From positions 1 to 58,238 of the forward strand of contig JAZNUB010000014.1 of NCBI GenBank assembly GCA_045592105.1: 58,238 nt of DNA, written 5' to 3'. Position numbers and translations under genes: made by a program. The notes under the pieces are model-generated. The model did no database searches. It was given only the letters and a program-made list of their open reading frames with translations, and was not told the DNA's origin. This stretch comes from SIG636 sp045592105 (GTDB taxonomy: Bacteria > Bacillota > Clostridia > Oscillospirales > CAG-382). This document shows positions 52,174 through 58,238 of the stretch, piece after piece. Position 1 is the first letter of the stretch; each line of letters begins with the position of its first letter.

Positions 52174-55100
52174 ATGAAAAAGTTGGCTTCTAACAGAATG
52201 CTTGCCTTCTTTTTGGCGTGCATAATTGTTATTACAACTTGCTTTACCGTGTCCATTAGCGCGGTTTGGGATTATGACGATCCCGGCACGGGCATGCCTG
52301 ATCCTGATGACCCTAACGAGGGGCTTCCTTACCCTGAAAAGTATCAGTCTGACCCCAACCTTGATCCTAATGACGGGCAAGCAGTTGCTAAGTATTCATT
52401 TAGCTATGTTCCCACCGTTTTAGACTATGAAAAGAACGGTACTATCACTACTGCAAGAGCAGGTGAGGTTGTTTGGCTTAACATAGCGGTTAAGAACATT
52501 AATACGGACCATGCTCCCCTTGGTCTTTCTGCTTTTGAGGGGCACGTTACCTTTGATGTGGAAAATCTGTCATTGTTCTGCTTCGATATCGATTCTATAT
52601 ATGGAGATAGCCCATGGATGGAACACTTCACAAGCGTAAATATCACGGAGGGCATGTATAGAGGTATTAAGGTTAATATCGACTATGCTGTTTGTTGGAC
52701 TCCTACTAAGCCCGCACCCGATTGGCAGGGCGATGAAATCCGCGGCTATGGTTTACACTGGGGAATCAAACCTGAGTACATTCATATGGGCTCACACGGT
52801 GTTATAGAGGATGATTGCTTTGTGATTTGTATGCCCATCAAGCTAAACGATGACCTCGTTGAGGGTGAGGAATACACTTTCACGATCCCGTATCCTAGAA
52901 AAGAACTGTTCGGAATGACGTTAGTGAGAAGCGGCGACACCCAAGAAGCCTTTGCACGCGGCGGTGCGTATACCATCACCGTTAAAAACCATGCTGACAT
53001 TGAAGAGAATATCGCAACAAGCGCTGTTTATTCCGCAGCAGCATTGGATGGCGAGCTTGGTAAGATGAATAACGGTTATCTTAATGATATGAGATATCCT
53101 CTTACCGAAAAGTCTGACTATGATGTATTCGAGGGTGGCGCTAAGGTTGATATGCAGTTCTCCGCACTTGCGGATGTTAGTGACGTAACGGTTACTTTCA
53201 ACGATACCGAAGCAGCTAATCTGCCTACAAGCGTTAAGGTTTACGGCGTTAAGGCAGACGGTAGCCGCGTTTTCCTCGGTAATGACACAACGGGTGTTGC
53301 TTATGCTGAGGGCTACGTTGATCCTCAGTATTATGATAACTATCTTACTGATGATGAAAATCTTCTTATAAACGATGCAAATGCTTATCATTACACAGTA
53401 AGCGGCTTTGATGTAGCAGCTTATGCCGGCATCTATGTTGAAGCAACTGCTGAAGACGGTGATTCTGTTGCAATCGGTGAAATTGAAGTAAACGGCGAAT
53501 TTGCAAAAATTAACGTTACTATCGAAAACGGCGTTATAGAAAACGCAGCTGCTGATAACGAGTATGAGGTAGGTACGGTTCTTAACATCAAGGCTGATGT
53601 ATTGGAAGGCAAAAAATTTATCGGTTGGACCGTTAGCGATGGCGGCGCAGGCACCTTTGCTGATGCAGATGCTACCGAAACTACCTTCACTGTAGGTGCT
53701 GCTGATACCGTAATAATCGCTAATTATGAGAATATACTTTATAAGCTTCTTGTAAATGGTGGTACCGGTGCCGGTGAATACGCTAACGGAACCGTTGTTA
53801 ATATAGTGGCAAACAACGCACCCGAAGGGAAGTATTTCTCTCATTGGAAAGTAGTAATGGGTAAGGGTGTTGTTGAAGATGTAAATTCTCCCAGCACAAC
53901 CGTTACAACAGCAATCGGTCACACTATTATTACGGCAGTTTATAGCGATGGTATTACGCTTACCGTTATCGATGGTGAGGGCAGTGCTAATTGTCAGCCC
54001 GGTTCCGATTGTGATATAAATGCAACCGTACCCGAAGGGTATGTATTCTATAAGTGGACTGTTGAAAGTGGCGATGCTGTAATTGCAAACGCTAACAGCG
54101 CAAGCACAAGCGTTACGGTAAACACAAGCGCAACCGTTAAGGCTCATTTTATACCGCTTCACAAGCCCGTTCCCGATAATCTTGCTCCTAATTCTACCGT
54201 TACAATTGAAAACGGCAGCATAACTATGGGCAATATTTCGTATCTGAACGATCAGCTTTATCCTATAACAACAGCTTCTAAGTGGGCACTTGCTTCCGCA
54301 AGCGGCGGCAAGATAACGATGGTTTATGCACTTGATGGCTTATATAGTGTTGATAACCTCGCATTCACCTTTGGCGTTGACCCCTCCGGTGTTACAATGC
54401 CGAGCGCAATAAAGATTTATAGTGCAATTAACGCAAACGCTGATGATCGTGAGCTTATCGCTGATATCAGCGGATTGACTGAGGCTGATTGGGAAATGCT
54501 TAAGGTTGATGAGTATCCCGAATATAACAGCATCTTCTTCCGTTACAGCACTGATATCGAATATCCTATTCCCGGTAGATACATCGTTGTAGAAATCCCC
54601 ACAAGCAATATGATGATCATGGGCGAAACCGAAATATACGGCGAGCTTTCTCGCTTCATCGTTGAAGTTGGCGGCGGTTACATAAGCAACGCTTCTAACG
54701 ATGGCACATATCTCCCCGGTACGGAACTGGTTCTCGTTCCCAACGATGCTCCTGAAGGTCAGGTGTTTGCAGGTTGGTCTTACTGCGGTCTTGGCACCTT
54801 GGATAACGACAACAATATTTTCGTTGTAGGCGAAAGCGATGCAATGATCAGCGCATCCTTCGTTGATATCCACAAGCCCGTTCCCGATAACCTTGCTCCC
54901 AACTCTGATTTTAAGATTATAGCAGGCTCAACAAGCTCAGATTTCGGTACAACTATCGGCACATCCATGTGGCAGACAGGTGGTTATATCAACGACCAGC
55001 TTTATCCCTTAACTGGCGGTGCAAAGTGGGTTAATTTCACATCTTCTCAAAACAAGGTTACCGTTATTGCAAGGCTTAACGGTGCGTATGACATTTCAAA

Positions 55101-57933
55101 AGTTGCTGTAACTCTTGGTTATGATGATGTAAACTATACAATGGTTCCCGCTGCAACCATTAACGTATACGGCTTGAACGTTGATGCAAATTCCGGCGGC
55201 AAACGTATTGCGGTAAATTCTAACACATCAAACCCCGGCTTTGAGATTATAAAATTTGATGCTACAACAAATCTTACATCTCTTGCAGCACGTTATGAGC
55301 TTGAAATTGCCGCTGAAGATGTTGCATCATACCAGTATCTCATATTTGATTTCTATTGCTTGCCCAACTTTAAAAATACAAGCATAGGCGAAATTGAAAT
55401 CTACGGTACTAAAACTCAGTTTAAGGTAGAGGTTGTAAACGGTACTAAGACCCCCGATGCAACTGATAGCCTTTACTATCCTGAAGACGTAATAGAAATT
55501 ACTGCTAACGATATAGCAGACAAAGAGTTTATCGGTTGGACGCTTGAGAACGAAAACGGCACTATAACAAGCACTACCGACAAGACTACTACCTTTACAG
55601 TTGGTATGGGCAACAACACCATTACCGCTAATTACAGAGATATTCCTTACGAGCTTACCGTTATCAACGGTACAGGTAGCGGCAGATATGTAAAGGGTAC
55701 TGAGGTTACCATCGAAGCAAATGTTTCTCAAGACCCCGAAAAGGTATTTGACCGTTGGGTAGTAGTTGAAGGAGATGCTGCTATCACAAATCCCGAAAGT
55801 GCAACTACAACCGTAACAACTGACGGCGTAGCTGCCATCGAGGCTACTTATAAGGATAGGTTGCATGCCCTTACCGTTGAAAACGGTACCGGTAGCGGCA
55901 ACTACAAGAACGCAGCAGTTGTTGATATAACCGCAAACGAAGCACCTGCAGATAAGAAGTTTGACCATTGGGAAATAGTAGTAGGTAACGGTACATTTGA
56001 AGACAGCACTTCTGCAACTACTAAGTTTACTACTTCTAATGAAGCAACAACTCTTCGCGCAGTATATGTTGATATTCCGTATTCTGTAACCGTAGATGGT
56101 GGCTCTATAGTAGACCCCAGCGATGAAGGCTATGTTGTAGGTACAACGATAACCCTTAAGGCAGATGTTCCTGAACATCAGCAGTTCGTACGTTGGGAAA
56201 TCGTTAGCGGCAGCGGTACGTTTGAAAACGAAGCTGATGCAAACAGCAAGTTTACCACCGCAAGCGGCGATACCGTTATCAAAGCAGTATACGAAAACGT
56301 TAAATACGACCTTACCGTTGAAAACGGTACCGGTAGCGGACAATACGAATACAACGCAGAAGCAAGCATCAGCGCAACCATCCCTGAAGGCTACGTATTC
56401 ACAGGCTGGGTAACCGAGGGCGAAGTTGAAATAGCAGATGCTACCAAGGCTGAAACCACGGCTACCGTTAAGGGCAACGCTAAGGTTACTGCAACCTTCG
56501 CAGAGAAGGAATATACCCTTGATATAATCAACGGCAGTTCCGATAGTGATAAGAGCTCTTACAAGAAGGGCGAACAGATAGCCATTAAGGCAGATGCACC
56601 CGAAGCACATAAAAAGTTTGCTGGTTGGGTAATCGTTAGCGGTGAAGGTGAGATTGCAGATTCCACAGCGGCAGAAACCACCTTTATCGTTGGCGCTCAA
56701 GATACAGTTATCAGAGCTGAATATGAAGACGTTCTTTACACCTTAACCGTAGAAAACGGTACAGGCAGCGGCGAGTATCTCTTCAACGCAGAAGCAAGCA
56801 TCAGCGCAACCATCCCCGAAGGCTACGTATTCACAGGCTGGGTAACCGAGGGTGAAGTTGAAATAGCAGATGCTGCAAATGCAGAAACCACGGCAACCGT
56901 TAAGGGTAATGCTAAGGTTACTGCAACCTTCGCAGAGAAGGAATATACCCTTGATATAATCAACGGCGGTTCCGATAATGAAAAGAACACTTACAAGAAG
57001 GGCGAACAGATAGCTATTAAGGCAGATGCCCCCGAAGCACACAAAAAGTTTACAGGTTGGGTAATCGTTAGCGGTGACGGTGAGATTGTAGACCCCACAG
57101 CGGCTGAAACCACCTTTATCGTTGGCACTCAAGATACAGTTATCAGAGCTGAATATGAAGATGTTCTTTACACCTTAACCGTAGAAAACGGTACAGGCAG
57201 CGGCGAGTATCTCTTCAACGCAGAAGCAAGCATCAGCGCAACCATCCCTGAAGGCTACGTATTCACAGGCTGGGTAACCGAGGGCGAAGTTGAAATAGCA
57301 GATGCTACAAATGCAGAAACCACGGCAACCGTTAAGGGTAATGCTAAGGTTACTGCAACCTTCGCAGAGAAGGAATACACTGTTGACATTATCAACGGTG
57401 CTGTTGATCCCGACGATGCAGCAGAAAGCTACAAGTCCGGTACTGTTATTACAATAGTTGCTGATACGGCAGAAGCCAACAAGCATTTCGTTGGTTGGGA
57501 AATCGTTAGCGGCAACGGTACAATAGCAGACGCTTCTGCGGCAACTACCACAATAACCGTTGGTACAAGTGATTTTGTTGTTCGTGCAAATTACGCAGAT
57601 GACCTTTACAAGCTCACTATAGAGAATGGTACAGGCATTGGCACTTCTGAAAACGGCAACAAGGTTGGCACAGTTGTAACTATAACTGCTGATAAGGCTC
57701 CCGCAGGTTACGTATTTGATAAATGGGTAATCGTTAGCGGCGAAGGCGAATTTGCTGATGAAACCAAAGCAAATACCACCTTCACTTTGGGCGCAAGCGA
57801 TACAGTTATCAAGGCTGAATACGTAAAGGACGAAAACGTTCCTACTGGTGACAACGGCTTGGCAGTATACGGCTTGTTCGCAGTATTGGCTGCAATAGGC
57901 ACTGCAGTTGTTATCAAGAAAAAGCAGAAATAA
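52174..57933 (+). CDS. 1919-residue surface protein with discoidin-like and InlB-type repeats
   Basis: The protein has a signal peptide (LAFFLACIIVITTCFTVSISA), a proline/aspartate-rich stretch and a cohesin-like beta domain (about 75-270, related to the 11827 protein). Three discoidin-like modules each end ...IGEIE(V/I)NG or TEIYGE (about 280-445, 670-835, 905-1090). A long array of InlB-type divergent B repeats then follows, with recurring ENGTGSG, GWVIVSG and DTVI(R/K)AEY motifs. The tail VPTGDNGLAVYGLFAVLAAIGTAVVIKKKQK is a PTG-type motif, hydrophobic helix and basic end, so cell-wall or membrane anchoring is likely. Residues 1374-1730 carry near-identical 144-residue repeats. It is probably an adhesin binding host or plant glycans. 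Codons resemble those of PFOR, suggesting high expression. Confidence 0.85.
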   Translation: MKKLASNRMLAFFLACIIVITTCFTVSISAVWDYDDPGTGMPDPDDPNEGLPYPEKYQSDPNLDPNDGQAVAKYSFSYVPTVLDYEKNGTITTARAGEVVWLNIAVKNINTDHAPLGLSAFEGHVTFDVENLSLFCFDIDSIYGDSPWMEHFTSVNITEGMYRGIKVNIDYAVCWTPTKPAPDWQGDEIRGYGLHWGIKPEYIHMGSHGVIEDDCFVICMPIKLNDDLVEGEEYTFTIPYPRKELFGMTLVRSGDTQEAFARGGAYTITVKNHADIEENIATSAVYSAAALDGELGKMNNGYLNDMRYPLTEKSDYDVFEGGAKVDMQFSALADVSDVTVTFNDTEAANLPTSVKVYGVKADGSRVFLGNDTTGVAYAEGYVDPQYYDNYLTDDENLLINDANAYHYTVSGFDVAAYAGIYVEATAEDGDSVAIGEIEVNGEFAKINVTIENGVIENAAADNEYEVGTVLNIKADVLEGKKFIGWTVSDGGAGTFADADATETTFTVGAADTVIIANYENILYKLLVNGGTGAGEYANGTVVNIVANNAPEGKYFSHWKVVMGKGVVEDVNSPSTTVTTAIGHTIITAVYSDGITLTVIDGEGSANCQPGSDCDINATVPEGYVFYKWTVESGDAVIANANSASTSVTVNTSATVKAHFIPLHKPVPDNLAPNSTVTIENGSITMGNISYLNDQLYPITTASKWALASASGGKITMVYALDGLYSVDNLAFTFGVDPSGVTMPSAIKIYSAINANADDRELIADISGLTEADWEMLKVDEYPEYNSIFFRYSTDIEYPIPGRYIVVEIPTSNMMIMGETEIYGELSRFIVEVGGGYISNASNDGTYLPGTELVLVPNDAPEGQVFAGWSYCGLGTLDNDNNIFVVGESDAMISASFVDIHKPVPDNLAPNSDFKIIAGSTSSDFGTTIGTSMWQTGGYINDQLYPLTGGAKWVNFTSSQNKVTVIARLNGAYDISKVAVTLGYDDVNYTMVPAATINVYGLNVDANSGGKRIAVNSNTSNPGFEIIKFDATTNLTSLAARYELEIAAEDVASYQYLIFDFYCLPNFKNTSIGEIEIYGTKTQFKVEVVNGTKTPDATDSLYYPEDVIEITANDIADKEFIGWTLENENGTITSTTDKTTTFTVGMGNNTITANYRDIPYELTVINGTGSGRYVKGTEVTIEANVSQDPEKVFDRWVVVEGDAAITNPESATTTVTTDGVAAIEATYKDRLHALTVENGTGSGNYKNAAVVDITANEAPADKKFDHWEIVVGNGTFEDSTSATTKFTTSNEATTLRAVYVDIPYSVTVDGGSIVDPSDEGYVVGTTITLKADVPEHQQFVRWEIVSGSGTFENEADANSKFTTASGDTVIKAVYENVKYDLTVENGTGSGQYEYNAEASISATIPEGYVFTGWVTEGEVEIADATKAETTATVKGNAKVTATFAEKEYTLDIINGSSDSDKSSYKKGEQIAIKADAPEAHKKFAGWVIVSGEGEIADSTAAETTFIVGAQDTVIRAEYEDVLYTLTVENGTGSGEYLFNAEASISATIPEGYVFTGWVTEGEVEIADAANAETTATVKGNAKVTATFAEKEYTLDIINGGSDNEKNTYKKGEQIAIKADAPEAHKKFTGWVIVSGDGEIVDPTAAETTFIVGTQDTVIRAEYEDVLYTLTVENGTGSGEYLFNAEASISATIPEGYVFTGWVTEGEVEIADATNAETTATVKGNAKVTATFAEKEYTVDIINGAVDPDDAAESYKSGTVITIVADTAEANKHFVGWEIVSGNGTIADASAATTTITVGTSDFVVRANYADDLYKLTIENGTGIGTSENGNKVGTVVTITADKAPAGYVFDKWVIVSGEGEFADETKANTTFTLGASDTVIKAEYVKDENVPTGDNGLAVYGLFAVLAAIGTAVVIKKKQK
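56293..57372 (+). repeat. 432-bp near-identical tandem repeats
   Basis: The same 432-bp unit (144 residues) begins at 56293, 56725 and 57157; the third is cut after about half. The first two differ by a few codons (for example GSSDSDKSSY against GGSDNEKNTY). Each carries two InlB-type modules. Confidence 0.9.
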
Positions 57934-57959
57934 GCTAAAGTTTTAGCATAGTATAAAAG

Positions 57960-58098
57960 GGGCTGTCTCAAATTGAAATTTTGAGATGAAACTATATACA
58001 AAAGCAACAAAAAAATCAAGGGCAGTTAAATAACGCCCTTGATTTTTTGTTAAGGTTGCACATAGCGTTCACAATTTGTTAATGCTATGAGACAGCCC
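57960..58098. repeat. MITE-like element with terminal inverted repeats
   Basis: GGGCTGTCTCA (57960-57970) is the exact reverse complement of TGAGACAGCCC (58088-58098). Between them are three hairpins: TCTCAAATTG-type arms, a GGGC/GCCC stem with long A/T arms (near 58010-58048) and CATAGC/GCTATG. No ORF is present. Ends of this type occur on IS1182-like elements as I recall. A complex terminator is an alternative. Confidence 0.5.
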
Positions 58099-58100
58099 TT

Positions 58101-58131
58101 CAGCTTGATGACAAACCTTGTCATCAAGCTG
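58101..58131 (+). other. Perfect 14-bp hairpin
   Basis: CAGCTTGATGACAA and TTGTCATCAAGCTG flank the loop ACC. No T run follows, so it is not a normal terminator. Confidence 0.6.
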
Positions 58132-58160
58132 GCAGAGTGCTGAGAAAGAGTGCAGACAAG

Positions 58161-58207
58161 ACGAACCGAGGCGAGAACTGTACTAAGTACTGTGAGCCGA
58201 GGTTCGT
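58161..58207 (+). ncRNA. GA-loop hairpin, copy C of the structured element
   Basis: The plus strand holds the hairpin seen on the minus strand in copies A and B. The outer stem is ACGAACC/GGTTCGT, then GA/GA, GGC/GCC, another GA loop, AC/GT, T/T and GTAC-TAA-GTAC. Following bases (GAACGAAAAAATACAATAA) weakly resemble the arm after the hairpin in copies A and B. The window ends at 58238, so the rest is not visible. The copy is in the orientation of the giant surface gene. Confidence 0.55.
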
Positions 58208-58238
58208 TTTGAACGAAAAAATACAATAATTGAAGAAA

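Noticed and set aside
55327..56700. A 457-codon minus-strand frame opposite the surface-protein repeats
   Set aside because: It repeats with the same period as the plus-strand repeats and is Cys/Tyr/Gly-rich, so it is a mirror frame of the real gene.
56293..57372. Regular repeats considered as a CRISPR array
   Set aside because: The unit is 432 bp, in frame and coding; there are no short identical repeats with unique spacers anywhere in the window.

Overview
The window looks like a chromosomal contig from an anaerobic, Gram-positive gut-type member of the Clostridia. Signs of this are pyruvate:ferredoxin oxidoreductase, an FMN riboswitch in front of ribU, dockerin and InlB-like repeat surface proteins, a PxTG-type cell-wall tail, strong AGGAGG ribosome sites and many TTGACA-(16/17)-TATAAT promoters. 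Genus cannot be assigned from sequence alone. There is no phage, CRISPR array or complete transposase.

Layout. 1-0.9 kb: a 5'-truncated ABC ATPase beside a small SD-sequestered ORF. 0.9-2.9 kb: secreted transglutaminase-like protein with a dockerin. 2.9-5.7 kb (minus): FMN riboswitch, ribU, class IV aminotransferase and P1 peptidase. 5.8-11.7 kb: AI-2E-type permease, mutarotase, CBS protein, two HAD phosphatases, fructokinase and nagB. 11.8-14.9 kb: dockerin protein and an acyl-CoA ligase. 15-20 kb: asnS, aminotransferase, a DUF2975/HTH/lipoprotein cassette, a gene remnant and a HAD phosphatase. 20.1-24.5 kb: an operon (CoA ligase, Na+/solute symporter, radical SAM protein) behind a tyrosine-rich leader peptide and terminator. 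24.7-28.5 kb: fucO, tRNA-Arg and a three-gene sugar operon. 28.5-33.5 kb (minus): envelope proteins and a ComM/YifB ATPase. 33.7-38.4 kb: PFOR and a VanY-like protein. 39-51.5 kb: a seven-gene ABC-type cluster with one giant solute-binding protein, two permease pairs, an NHL-Yip1 membrane protein and a DUF5696 protein, but no ATPase. 51.6-58.2 kb: orphan MazF and a 1919-residue repeat surface protein.

The most interesting signal lies between genes. Three related elements (12915-13097 minus, 24497-24678 minus, about 58161 to the window end plus) share a hairpin whose helices covary between copies while GA/GA internal loops, a T/T mismatch and a GTAC/GTAC stem stay fixed. Two copies are complete and also share a closing stem and a second arm. 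I read this as a candidate structured RNA, or an RNA-like mobile repeat, placed just past the terminators of genes in the same orientation. Second is the tyrosine-rich leader at 20214, a candidate attenuator for the CoA-ligase/symporter/radical SAM operon. Third is a 31-bp tandem duplication that frameshifts the end of ribU.

Metabolically the genes fit a sugar-fermenting anaerobe. Carbohydrate enters through the ABC cluster, hexoses and amino sugars pass through fructokinase and NagB, lactaldehyde is reduced by FucO, and pyruvate is oxidised by PFOR. Secreted dockerin and repeat proteins act at the surface.
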